The position numbers and the translations under genes were made by a program. 64,000 bases of DNA from an uncultured Poribacteria bacterium (GTDB lineage: Bacteria > Poribacteria > WGA-4E > WGA-3G), in assembly GCA_951828515.1 (NCBI GenBank), contig OX639992.1, forward strand, positions 5,310,217-5,374,216, given 5' to 3'. The stretch's first letter is position 1; each line of letters opens with the position of its first letter. The notes beneath the pieces are model-generated. The model was given only the letters and a program-made list of their open reading frames with translations. It was not told the origin of the DNA and did not search any database. Shown here in pieces: positions 26,098 through 35,466 of the stretch.

Positions 26098-27939
26098 ATG
26101 CTTTCCGACCCTTCTCACGCTCCCAACTCAGAACCCGAATCGCGTCCGTCGGCGATCAAAACGCTACGTCGTTTCTGCTTCGTTGCATGGCACGTCAGTC
26201 CATTCGGTGCAATCGCACAGGCACTCATCACGCTCATATACGGGGGCATCCCTATCGGAACCCTGTGGGCGAGTCGAGGACTCGTGAATCTCATCGCCGC
26301 GATTCTTGCCGACGAAGCAGAAGCCAATCTACAGACTGCCGCACCTTGGGTGATTGCTTTGGTCGTTCTGGCAATCCTCAGAAATGTAACAGGGACTTAT
26401 GATAGTTACTTGCGATGGAAGATACAGAACTTCATTAGACTGCACCAGCAGCGCGCTTTGATTGAAGCCGCGACGCACATCGACTTTGACGTTTTCGATC
26501 AACCACAAACCTACGATTTGATACAACGGGCACGACAAGCGCTGGATCATCGACTCACCAATCTCCTGCGATTTCTAACCGAGATCGGGCAACTCTGTAT
26601 AACACTCGTCGGATACGGGGTTCTCCTCTGGATTGCAGATCCGCTGCTTGTGCTCGTAGTCGTTTTACCCGCGATTCCGTCGGCTTGGCTGAAAATTAAG
26701 ACTGCCCAAAGTGGATACATCCATGATTATGATGCCACACCTGTCCGTCGTATGATGGCGTATATGCTCAGTTTATTGCTCGGTTCATCATCTGGGCAGG
26801 AAGTCCGACTCTATGGTCTTTTTAGTCCGATTTTCGGACGCTGGCGAACGAACCATCAAAAGTGGCGGGAAGAATCGCTTGCGAAGGTCTGGCTTCAAGC
26901 AAAAGGCTCCATCGGCACAACGCTCGCTGAAGTGCTTGCCTATTCAGTCGCTATTTTCATACTTGCGGAGCGGATCGTAAATGGCGAACTAACACTTGGA
27001 GATTATGTCGTTCTCATCGGTGCCGCGGGAACGTTCCAAGCGAATCTTGAGAGTCTGCTGAGTGCCATACAAGACATCTTTGAAGATCTGCCCTTGCTTC
27101 AAGATTTACACTTTTTCTTAGAACGTGCGAAAAAAGATCAGAGCCAAGCAGGAACACAACCCTTCCCACAACCCTTACAAGGCGGATTAGAAGTCCGAAA
27201 TCTCCGATTCCGGTACCCGGCGGCAACCGAGGACGTGCTACAAGACATAAACTTTCAGGTGCGTCCGGGAGAGATCGTCAGCATCGTCGGGGTCAACGGA
27301 GCGGGGAAATCAACACTCATCAAATTGCTGCTCGGTCTCTATCAACCCGATGATGGAACAATCCGCTATGACAGTGTGAACGTGAAGTCAATTGAACCCG
27401 AACAGATCGCACTTAACTGTGCCTCCGTTTTTCAGGATTTTGCGCGGTTTCGTCGACCGGTGCGCGAGGAATTGGTGCCAGGTCCATCGAACTACCAAAT
27501 TGATGACGAAACGCTTTGGGACGTTATCAATGCGGTCGGGCTCCAAGAGCGTTTCCAAACCCTTCCTCACGGCTTAGACACATTTTTAGATCCGTCACTC
27601 GGTGAGGAAGGAGAGGGTGCCGAGTTGTCCGGTGGTGAATGGCAAAAGGTCGCACTCGCACGGGCTTTGGTCCGAAATCCGCAAGTCCTTGTCCTTGACG
27701 AACCGACCGCCGCTTTAGACCCACAAGCCGAGGTCGAACTTTACCAACAGTTTGTTGAACTCGCATCAGGACGGATGACATTCCTGATCTCACACCGAAT
27801 CGGATCCGCCCGTCTCGCTGACCGTATCTTGGTATTAGATGCCGGTCGTATCGTTGAAGATGGCACACATGACGCACTCCTCGCGAACAACGGACGTTAC
27901 GCCCAATTCTTCAGAGCACAGGCACGCTGGTATCAGTAG
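26098..27939 (+). CDS. ABC exporter half-transporter A (membrane + ATPase)
   Basis: A 613-residue fused permease-ATPase. About six membrane helices span residues 35-330, with pairs near 40-95, 155-200 and 270-310. The ATPase domain (about 360-613) has Walker A GVNGAGKST, Q-loop SVFQDFARF, signature LSGGEWQK and Walker B VLVLDEPTAALDP. All catalytic motifs are intact. The ATG at 26098 follows AAGGAG. With the next gene it likely forms a heterodimer. The FQDF Q-loop and GEWQ signature recall peptide or antimicrobial exporters, but no peptide gene is seen. Its stop codon TAG is the first three bases of a MITE-like element. Confidence 0.9.
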   Translation: MLSDPSHAPNSEPESRPSAIKTLRRFCFVAWHVSPFGAIAQALITLIYGGIPIGTLWASRGLVNLIAAILADEAEANLQTAAPWVIALVVLAILRNVTGTYDSYLRWKIQNFIRLHQQRALIEAATHIDFDVFDQPQTYDLIQRARQALDHRLTNLLRFLTEIGQLCITLVGYGVLLWIADPLLVLVVVLPAIPSAWLKIKTAQSGYIHDYDATPVRRMMAYMLSLLLGSSSGQEVRLYGLFSPIFGRWRTNHQKWREESLAKVWLQAKGSIGTTLAEVLAYSVAIFILAERIVNGELTLGDYVVLIGAAGTFQANLESLLSAIQDIFEDLPLLQDLHFFLERAKKDQSQAGTQPFPQPLQGGLEVRNLRFRYPAATEDVLQDINFQVRPGEIVSIVGVNGAGKSTLIKLLLGLYQPDDGTIRYDSVNVKSIEPEQIALNCASVFQDFARFRRPVREELVPGPSNYQIDDETLWDVINAVGLQERFQTLPHGLDTFLDPSLGEEGEGAELSGGEWQKVALARALVRNPQVLVLDEPTAALDPQAEVELYQQFVELASGRMTFLISHRIGSARLADRILVLDAGRIVEDGTHDALLANNGRYAQFFRAQARWYQ

Positions 27940-28049
27940 TAAAGTTTAGAATTAATTAGACCCTCTAAAGAGGCGAGGTTGGAAACCTCGCCAGCGGCGG
28001 GGCGGGTTGTTTCGCTGAGCAACTGTCTACATATTTTTCGACTTTACTA
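27937..28049. mobile_element. MITE-like element, family A, copy 1
   Basis: A 113-base element with 9-bp terminal inverted repeats (TAGTAAAGT / ACTTTACTA) and the core hairpin GGCGAGGTTGGAAACCTCGC followed by CAGCGG. It sits between the two exporter genes and overlaps the stop codon of the first. Confidence 0.75.
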
Positions 28050-28069
28050 AATAAAAAGAGGGTTTTCCA

Positions 28070-29869
28070 ATGCAAACGCTAAAGGAAAGTTTCGTCGCTT
28101 ATGCCCGAACTTTAGTCGTTATTTGGCAGAGCGGTTGGTTCGCTGTCTTGGGTATGTTTCTGCTCACCTTATTGCCGGGTATTGTGCCTGCTTGTCAATT
28201 TTTCGTGACAGAACGCTTAGTCAATGCAATCACCGATGCGGTCGGTGATGCAAACTGGTGGCAGACGGTTTTACCGTGGCTCATCGGATTGCTGGGGCTA
28301 CGTATTCTTAGCACGGGTGCCGATCTACTGCGCGAACCGCTGTATACTCACTTGGGTGAAAACATTGAAATCTGGATTAACGACGGTATTGCCCGGAAAG
28401 TCGATACAACAGAACTCATCGAAATACAGACCGCAGAATTTCAAGATTCACTTGAACGGGCACGCGCTGTCTCGGGACTCGCGCTCCAGAATATCCTCTG
28501 GTATTTCGTTGATAGCCTTCAACAACTCATCAGTGTTGTTACGCTCGGCATTGTACTCTGGCGGTATCATCCATTGTTGGCACTACTACCCGCATTGACG
28601 GGGATAGCATCTTGGTGGAGTGACACGCGTTTTTCGGCGGATCTTTACGATTTTGACGTAGAGCAGACCGCCCAACGGCGTGAACGCGATGCGTTAGAAG
28701 GAACCTTGACGGATCGCGGAACAGGCAAAGAAGTCCGGTTATACCAAACCCAAAATGCATGGATAGAACGCTGGCACCGGTTAGGACAATCGCTCATAGA
28801 CGGACAAATGGGGATACGACGACGGAAATTCTCAGTCTGTCTCGCGCTCGATACCACACGCGGGTTGTTATATGCCGGTTCCCTTATCCTTTTGCTGTTA
28901 GAGGTCTTTCAGGGCGATTTGACTGTTGGCACATATATTGCCGCTGCTGCCGCCTTGGTCCAATTAGACGGCATCTGGGACGCTGCCGCCTTTCAATTTC
29001 AGATGATCGTTGAACAGATGCGTCCACTGTTTGGGGATCTCTATCGGTTTCTTAACAGACAGCCCGATACACAATTTCCTGACACAGCCGATACAGAATT
29101 AAATGAATTCGACGGAAACAGGACAGTTCAAGATATTGCAGTAGAAGACATCTCATATTTTTATCCAAACTCGCAAGAACCAGCGTTAACTGATATAACA
29201 CTCACATTCAAGAAAGGCGAACGTGTCGCAATCGTTGGACCCAATGGTGCGGGGAAAACCACACTTGCGCGCGTCCTATTGGGACTCTACCGTCCACACG
29301 CAGGTATCATCCGTGTCGGAGAGATACCGTTGACCGAAGAGAACCGTCGGGCATGGCTAACACAGTGCAGTGCTGTGTTTCAGGACTTTACCCAATACCA
29401 CCTGACCGCACGCGAGAACATCATCTTCGGGGACCTACAACATCCCGAACGCATGGAAGCCGCATCTATCGCTGGGGGTGCTGCTTCGGTGGTTGATGGA
29501 CTCACAGACGGTTACGAGACAGTCCTCGGTCCCACCTTCGGCGGACGCGATCTGTCCGGTGGTGAATGGCAACGCCTCGCAACTGCCCGAAGTTTCATGC
29601 GGGAAACGCCGTGGTTAGTCGTTCTCGATGAACCCACCGCGGCACTTGATCCGCTCGCTGAACAGGCAGTTTACGAACGATTTATTGAACGCAGTGCCGG
29701 ACGCACATCCGTTCTAATTTCGCACCGTCTCTCGTCTGTCCGCACCTGCGACCGGATCCTCGTCATTGATAACGGCACAGTCGTTGAAGACGGAGACCAC
29801 GAGACGCTACTTGCAAAAGACGGGCTTTATGCCCAGTTCTTCAAAGCACAAGCGCAATGGTACGTTTGA
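28070..29869 (+). CDS. ABC exporter half-transporter B (membrane + ATPase)
   Basis: A 599-residue partner of the preceding exporter. The membrane part covers about residues 20-310. The ATPase domain has GPNGAGKTT, SAVFQDFTQYHLTARENI, LSGGEWQRLA and LVVLDEPTAALDP, so both composite ATP sites of a heterodimer could be active. AGAGGG precedes the ATG. The 130-base separation from the first half is almost wholly the MITE-like element, which suggests the pair was once closer together. Substrate unknown. Neither half has a peptidase C39 domain. Confidence 0.9.
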   Translation: MQTLKESFVAYARTLVVIWQSGWFAVLGMFLLTLLPGIVPACQFFVTERLVNAITDAVGDANWWQTVLPWLIGLLGLRILSTGADLLREPLYTHLGENIEIWINDGIARKVDTTELIEIQTAEFQDSLERARAVSGLALQNILWYFVDSLQQLISVVTLGIVLWRYHPLLALLPALTGIASWWSDTRFSADLYDFDVEQTAQRRERDALEGTLTDRGTGKEVRLYQTQNAWIERWHRLGQSLIDGQMGIRRRKFSVCLALDTTRGLLYAGSLILLLLEVFQGDLTVGTYIAAAAALVQLDGIWDAAAFQFQMIVEQMRPLFGDLYRFLNRQPDTQFPDTADTELNEFDGNRTVQDIAVEDISYFYPNSQEPALTDITLTFKKGERVAIVGPNGAGKTTLARVLLGLYRPHAGIIRVGEIPLTEENRRAWLTQCSAVFQDFTQYHLTARENIIFGDLQHPERMEAASIAGGAASVVDGLTDGYETVLGPTFGGRDLSGGEWQRLATARSFMRETPWLVVLDEPTAALDPLAEQAVYERFIERSAGRTSVLISHRLSSVRTCDRILVIDNGTVVEDGDHETLLAKDGLYAQFFKAQAQWYV

Positions 29870-29901
29870 AGACTCACTTATACGAGAACAACTTGGATAT
29901 A

Positions 29902-30033
29902 TAGTAAAACCCATAATTAAGTTTACACTCTGTAATGCGGCGAGGTTAGGGGGAAACGCCCTATCAAAAACACCTCGCCAGCAATGTGGGTTTTGTGTTT
30001 TCAAGAGCGTGCAAGTATTTTCGGGCTTTACTA
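29902..30033. mobile_element. MITE-like element, family A, copy 2
   Basis: A 132-base element with ends TAGTAAAACCC / GGGCTTTACTA (10 of 11 paired), flanked by TA on both sides. The core GGCGAGGTTA...CACCTCGCCAGC is interrupted by a short internal insertion. Confidence 0.7.
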
Positions 30034-30084
30034 TAGTTATCGCATATCTTGACTTCAACACGCATTGTAACGGAGGGCAGCCCA

Positions 30085-31338
30085 ATGAAATTTTACGAAG
30101 GCATTTCAACAGGACTCACTGCCATTCTGGAAGAAAAAATGCGTTCGGCACTCACAATGCTCGGTATCATCATTGGCGTTGCCGCTGTGCTCGCAATGCT
30201 CGCCGTCGGTGACGGTGCGAAAAGCATTGTTATCCAAGAGTTTGAAAAGTATGGCAGCCATTTTACTATTGGACGGAATCCGTGGATTCGGATCGGAGAT
30301 CGCGTAATACCAAATCGCAGCGGTGAACACCTGAAATATGAAGACGTTTTGGCGATCGAAGCCGAGTGTCCAACTGTTGAATCTGTAATCCCGATAGTTT
30401 CTGGTGAAGTGCTCGCCCAAGCTGAAGGTGGTGCAACGAAATGGACGGAATATGATGCGGTCAATTCTTATTTCCCGACTGGGAAGAAGTGGTGGGTTCA
30501 GCAGGGACGATTCTTCTCCGAAGATGAGTTCAATAACCGTAGGAAAGTCTGTGTGCTCGGCTTAGAGGTCGCAACAGAACTGTTTGGAAAACAGAATCCG
30601 ATTGGCAAAGAAATCAAACTTTCACTGCAAGGGGGAAGACCCGACCGTTTCCGCATCTTAGGCGTTATGGCTGAACGTGGAACGAGCCTGCAATACGGGT
30701 TCAGTTGGGACGATATTGTGTTCGTTCCCTTGACAACTGCCCAAGATAGGTTTAAAGGAAAACATCATGTCAATTATATCAGCGTCAGAGCGATGAATGC
30801 CGATGCCATCGAAAAAGCCGCTGAGGAAGTCAAATCTGTTTTAAGAAAACGGCATCGGAATCAAGACAATTTTTTTGATATTAGTTTTCATACCACCGCT
30901 GTGAATGAACTCGATAATATCAGTCGGATTCTCACAATCATGCTCAGCAGTATCGCAGGCTTTTCGCTATTTGTGGGAAGCGTCGGGATTATGAATATGA
31001 TGTTGGTTTCAGTGAACCAACGCACACGGGAAATCGGAATACGCCGCGCCATCGGCGCAAAACGAAGAGACATTTTCTTGCAGTTTTTGATTGAAGCGGT
31101 TGTGATGTGCGGTGTCGGCGGTTTGTTAGGAATTTTTCTCGGTATCGGCACAGGTTATCTTTGTTCATATATTGCTGTCAAAGTCGTTAAGGTAATTCCG
31201 CACTGGCCAGTCGTAATCTCCCTGCACTGGATGACAGTCTCCGTTAGTATCTCCGCCTGCATCGGTATTCTCTTTGGGCTTTATCCTGCAATCCGCGCCT
31301 CACACATTTCTCCAATCGAGGCGTTGCGAACAGAATAA
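30085..31338 (+). CDS. MacB/FtsX-type ABC transporter permease
   Basis: A 417-residue permease of the MacB family. The first helix (about 20-45, SALTMLGIIIGVAAVLAML) is followed by a MacB periplasmic core domain (about 50-265). The last 130 residues have three helices and the conserved cytoplasmic loop REIGIRRAIGAKRRDI. The ATG at 30085 has GGAGGG upstream; the earlier frame start at 30049 lies in leader sequence. Family members couple to a separate ATPase and often to an adaptor and TolC, moving lipoproteins, peptides or drugs by a piston-like mechanism. Neither an ATPase nor an adaptor adjoins this gene. Confidence 0.9.
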   Translation: MKFYEGISTGLTAILEEKMRSALTMLGIIIGVAAVLAMLAVGDGAKSIVIQEFEKYGSHFTIGRNPWIRIGDRVIPNRSGEHLKYEDVLAIEAECPTVESVIPIVSGEVLAQAEGGATKWTEYDAVNSYFPTGKKWWVQQGRFFSEDEFNNRRKVCVLGLEVATELFGKQNPIGKEIKLSLQGGRPDRFRILGVMAERGTSLQYGFSWDDIVFVPLTTAQDRFKGKHHVNYISVRAMNADAIEKAAEEVKSVLRKRHRNQDNFFDISFHTTAVNELDNISRILTIMLSSIAGFSLFVGSVGIMNMMLVSVNQRTREIGIRRAIGAKRRDIFLQFLIEAVVMCGVGGLLGIFLGIGTGYLCSYIAVKVVKVIPHWPVVISLHWMTVSVSISACIGILFGLYPAIRASHISPIEALRTE

Positions 31339-31485
31339 GACTCAATTTCACATCAATTCTGTCTACTTGTGCACGCATCCTCCTTTTCCAACGCTCGCAA
31401 AATCGAAATTACGTCATTCATTTCTCCTTTGATCGCTGTCAATAGCACCAATTTCCTAATCTTGATTCCACTTTATCAAAAATAA

Positions 31486-31514
31486 TGCAACTTCTTAGAA
31501 CCCAAAATCCGTCA
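31486..31514 (+). promoter_or_regulatory. ECF-type promoter motif, copy 5
   Basis: TGCAACT at 31486-31492, 17 bases, CGTCA at 31510-31514, placed 41 bases before sigma-propeller paralogue 3, almost the same distance as before paralogue 2. Confidence 0.65.
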
Positions 31515-31554
31515 CTTAAGTTAAAACAGAGTACGATTCTGGAGGAGGCTGGTG

Positions 31555-34500
31555 ATGGAACACAACGATGCTGAGCTCATTCAACGGATATTACAAGGGG
31601 ACGAGGACGCATTCAGCCCTTTAGTCACGAAATATCAGAAAAGGGTTCACGCGCTGGTGTGGCGGAAGATCGGCGATTTTCACATCGCACAGGAAATTAC
31701 GCAAGACGCGTTTCTCAAGGCATACCAGAAACTTGGGACCTTGAAAAACCATACCCAGTTCCCAGGCTGGCTTTATGTCATCGCAGCAAATTTGTGTTCT
31801 GACTGGTTCCGAAAGAATCCGCCACCAGAACAATCTTTAGAAGTTACTGATATGAGTGAGGTGAATGAAGTGTCATACTCTCGATACATAGCAGAAAAAC
31901 AGGCGACCGAAACCGATGAAACCCGCCGAGGAATCGTCAAGAAACTGCTGCAAAAACTACCAGAGAGTGAGCGAACAGTAATGACGCTTTACTACCTCGG
32001 GGAGATGACAATTAAAGCCATTTCCGAGTTTCTCGGTGTATCTCCAAATACTGTTAAGAGTCGGCTCAGCCGCGCTCGGAATCGTCTAAAGAAGGAAGAA
32101 GACATGATTCAACAAAATCTCGGCAGCTTCCAACTGCCTGCTAACCTAACACAGAACATTATGAACGAGGTCTCACGTATCACTCTCACTCCACCGACTA
32201 CAAATAAACCAGTGATCCCTTGGGTGCTTTCTGCTGCTTCGGCTGTATTGATTTTCCTGTTGATGGGGGCTGGCACACAATATCTCTCCCGTTTTCAGAA
32301 ACCTTACGACCTAAACGCTACATCGGAACGAACGGTTGAACTCATTGAGGCGGTTTTGGTCGTAGATTCACCTGCGAAACCTGCAGTCCGGAATCAGGTA
32401 GGAACATCGGCTGTCCCGGGTAAGAATCCCGGTGCCGGTCAACAACCGGACGCTCGACTTTTTGCCGCAGCCCTTGTTGATGAAACTGAAGTTTCAACAC
32501 CAAAATCGCAGTGGATCCAAACAAAGGGACCCGCAGGGGGGCTTGTCAACACCCTCTTCACTACAACGCGTGGGGATATTTACGCCGGAACCTCCACTAA
32601 TTTTTATAAGATGTCAGACGACGGACATTCATGGAAACTTGTCATCGCTGGAAGTCCAACATCACTCAGCCTGAAAGATTGGATGATGGGCGGCACACAA
32701 CAGATGGTAGAGTGGGACGATACGCTCTACGTCGCTACCAATGGGGAGGTATTGACTTCTACAGATGATGGTGAGACATGGACTTCGCTCGGTGCGCACC
32801 CCAAAGGGCAACCGGTCGGCATTGTCATAATGGATGGACTTCCTGGAGCAGAAGCCGAACTGACAATGAACCTCGCTCTTGTTGAAGGTGTATTTCGTTC
32901 TGTGGATACTGGCACATCGTGGGTACCACTGAATAACGAGAACCTCGCGGGTCGAAAAATTCGTGCAATCGCTGCAGTTGAAAACATCCTTTTTGCTGGA
33001 ACAGACAGTGGACTCTATCGTCTCGACACGGATACATGGAAAAAATTGTCCATTCGTCCAGCAGAAATGTCCGAAAATCAATTCGCTATTCATGCCTTAG
33101 CCGTTGATGAACATCGTCTCTATGTTGCCGCAGGGGACGAACTCACAAACCAGAATCAGATCGGGATGCAACTTAAATCATCACTGACAGGGAATGAGCA
33201 GTGGGCACTTTACCGTTCAACCGATCAAGGCGATACGTGGTATTCCATAAATCCACGGAAGAGACAAGAACATGAGGAAAAGGAGCGGCAAGGTGGACAA
33301 TTTGGGATGAGTTTTCCATTCCCTGGTGCAGAGACAACAGAAATTTATATGCCCAGTATCAAACTCTTCGCGGCGCAAGGGAGGGTTACAGTCGTAGATT
33401 CGCTTGGATCAATTTTCTATTCCCTGAATACCGGGGAAACTTGGGCTGCCTTAGATGTAAAGAGTGGGTCGGGTTACAACGTCCCTCCGCCTGTGCTGAT
33501 GATGGACGCGAACACTTTCTACAAAGGTGCTCCATCTGGGGTTCAGACCACAATTGATGGTGGAAAAACGTGGTATCCGTTTAATAGTGGGATCGTTGGC
33601 ATTCCGGTTCAGACGCTCATCACTGTTAACGATAAACTCTACGCAAATTCAACAAATGGGTTTGTCTCCTCAACGGACGGAGGTGAATCGTGGATGCCGC
33701 TTCCCGGCGGTCTTGACCACGGTGTCTTTATTGAAGCATTTGATGGTGCTCTCTATGTAAAGAGAGCAAATCACATGAATACACCTTCACCGCTACTTCG
33801 ACTGTCTACCGAGGATCATAGCATAGCGTTTATAGAGGGTATGCCCGCTTTTGAAAACATCAATTCACAGAACCCAGGCGAAGAAATCAGCAAGATTCTG
33901 GAGGAAGCACTTACGAAAATCGGTGATCAAAACCCTGAGGAAGGGATGCCACCAAATCTTGAGGATATTGATTTTGAGCAGTTAAATGAAACCATGAATA
34001 AGGTTATCCAAGAACAAGCCTCAGCCGGTATGATGGCGTTTATCGGAAGCTTTGCCGTGAGTAGCGATACTTACTATGTGGAATACGGGAAGACGCTTTT
34101 CAGATGGAAACCGGGTATGAGTGAGTGGCACAACACGGGTTTAGTAGACGAAGGCGAAGACGCTTTCGCATCTCTATTGTCCTCTCCTGACAGTTATTCC
34201 GCTGATGTTGCGACTGCTCATGATTCAATTACTTCTATGGGCTTCAAAATCGCCGTATCGGGCAGTACTGTTTACGTCGGAAAACGGGAGGGACACCTCT
34301 TTCAATCGTTTGATGAAGGGGACACTTGGCACGATGTTACTGCAGGTATCCCGTTCTCTTTTGAGAAATTCAAGGCAATCTCCTTCGCGGGACCAACCGT
34401 TTATGTGGCAACCGACACAGGTGTTGCGTATTCAAACGACGGCACGCACTGGCACGTCACAACCGATGCTGAAGGTAAATCTCTCGTTGTCTCCCGATTA

Positions 34501-34689
34501 GCAGTGGAAGGCACAACGGTGTATGGACAGACCGACCAACACGTGTATCTGTTGAAAGAGGATTCCACTATATGGAAACAGGCGACACCCGAAATTCCAG
34601 GCTCTGTTATCTCTTTCACTGTTGATGGTAACATACTGTATGTCGGCACCGCGAATCGTGGTGTCCTGCGGTTCAACCTTGATGAATAA
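31555..34689 (+). CDS. Membrane-tethered ECF sigma factor with beta-propeller (paralogue 3)
   Basis: A 1044-residue third paralogue: sigma region 2 (about 5-90), region 4 (about 128-178, FLGVSPNTVKSRLSRARNRL), one membrane helix (about 220-242), linker, then a propeller with eight Asp boxes (STDDGETW, STDQGDTW, STDGGESW, SFDEGDTW). An acidic insertion of about 50 residues lies near residues 775-830. GGAGGAGG precedes a GTG-ATG pair; the ATG at 31555 aligns with the other paralogues. Here no ABC permease follows; the next gene encodes a small exported protein related to part of the thioredoxin-like protein. Confidence 0.85.
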   Translation: MEHNDAELIQRILQGDEDAFSPLVTKYQKRVHALVWRKIGDFHIAQEITQDAFLKAYQKLGTLKNHTQFPGWLYVIAANLCSDWFRKNPPPEQSLEVTDMSEVNEVSYSRYIAEKQATETDETRRGIVKKLLQKLPESERTVMTLYYLGEMTIKAISEFLGVSPNTVKSRLSRARNRLKKEEDMIQQNLGSFQLPANLTQNIMNEVSRITLTPPTTNKPVIPWVLSAASAVLIFLLMGAGTQYLSRFQKPYDLNATSERTVELIEAVLVVDSPAKPAVRNQVGTSAVPGKNPGAGQQPDARLFAAALVDETEVSTPKSQWIQTKGPAGGLVNTLFTTTRGDIYAGTSTNFYKMSDDGHSWKLVIAGSPTSLSLKDWMMGGTQQMVEWDDTLYVATNGEVLTSTDDGETWTSLGAHPKGQPVGIVIMDGLPGAEAELTMNLALVEGVFRSVDTGTSWVPLNNENLAGRKIRAIAAVENILFAGTDSGLYRLDTDTWKKLSIRPAEMSENQFAIHALAVDEHRLYVAAGDELTNQNQIGMQLKSSLTGNEQWALYRSTDQGDTWYSINPRKRQEHEEKERQGGQFGMSFPFPGAETTEIYMPSIKLFAAQGRVTVVDSLGSIFYSLNTGETWAALDVKSGSGYNVPPPVLMMDANTFYKGAPSGVQTTIDGGKTWYPFNSGIVGIPVQTLITVNDKLYANSTNGFVSSTDGGESWMPLPGGLDHGVFIEAFDGALYVKRANHMNTPSPLLRLSTEDHSIAFIEGMPAFENINSQNPGEEISKILEEALTKIGDQNPEEGMPPNLEDIDFEQLNETMNKVIQEQASAGMMAFIGSFAVSSDTYYVEYGKTLFRWKPGMSEWHNTGLVDEGEDAFASLLSSPDSYSADVATAHDSITSMGFKIAVSGSTVYVGKREGHLFQSFDEGDTWHDVTAGIPFSFEKFKAISFAGPTVYVATDTGVAYSNDGTHWHVTTDAEGKSLVVSRLAVEGTTVYGQTDQHVYLLKEDSTIWKQATPEIPGSVISFTVDGNILYVGTANRGVLRFNLDE

Positions 34690-34780
34690 TGTGGATAAGC
34701 GATGCGAGATATGAACTATCACGCGCGAATCGTCAGTTTTAATGAATAAAGCAACCTGCAATTGCTGAGGAGGAACTAAA

Positions 34781-35344
34781 ATGATCCGATTTCTTATTCT
34801 TCTCGCGTTTTTTATCATCTTCACAACTGGAAATACTGGCTGCGATCACGACCCTGATGGCGTGGATGAAGAAACGTCAGCCAGCATCGTTGAGAGGTTG
34901 AATGAAGAAGACAAAGCCACCCTTGCAAATAAGTTAAAATCTCTTGATTACCTGTTATCCCGCCCACTTGAGCAGCGGAAAGCAAGGTCAAAAGAATATA
35001 TGCGCAAGTATCTTGAACTCAAAGATAAGGACGATCCAGAAGCATTAGAAGCACTCAGAACCTCTTTGTATATCCACGCTAAGGGCGATCATCCTCTCTT
35101 GGAAGAGTGGGTAGTTCTCACACATAAGATTTTCTGGGAAAAGGAAGCAACTGTGCCGGAGCTTTTGCGGGGGAATCAGATAGAACTCCAAATCGCGCGC
35201 GATAACGATGAAAGTCGGAACTATATCAAGACTTTGGAAGAAAATGCTGAACAACTTGAACACCAGATTAAGGACCTTGAGGACCAGGGGGTGAACCCTC
35301 AAGAATTCAAAATTTCTATAGAAGTCGAGGGTGATGAAGACTAA
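34781..35344 (+). CDS. Small exported protein related to TlpA-like N-terminal domain
   Basis: A 187-residue protein. A signal helix (residues 3-17) ends at GNTGC, so it may be a lipoprotein, although the lipobox is atypical. Residues about 85-160 (HPLLEEWVVLTHKIF, EKEATVPEL) align by eye with the repeated domain of the thioredoxin-like protein at 24585 (HPLTEKWIELFFRM, ERAATVSDI). The C-terminal 50 residues form an acidic coiled coil. GAGGAGG precedes the ATG. No catalytic motif is seen. It follows sigma-propeller paralogue 3 by 91 bases and is likely cotranscribed. Confidence 0.65.
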   Translation: MIRFLILLAFFIIFTTGNTGCDHDPDGVDEETSASIVERLNEEDKATLANKLKSLDYLLSRPLEQRKARSKEYMRKYLELKDKDDPEALEALRTSLYIHAKGDHPLLEEWVVLTHKIFWEKEATVPELLRGNQIELQIARDNDESRNYIKTLEENAEQLEHQIKDLEDQGVNPQEFKISIEVEGDED

Positions 35345-35466
35345 CCCTATTTTTTTATTGTTTCTAACACTCCTCACAATTGGGCATACCAGAACCTGGT
35401 TCCTTTCCGCTGTATGCGTAATTGTAAAATCTACCATAGTTTTTTAAAGTATGGAGGAAGATTAAG

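Noticed and set aside
34745-34780. ECF-type promoter before the gene at 34781 (GCAACCTGCAATT)
   Set aside because: No CGTC block at the expected spacing; the sequence runs into the ribosome site.
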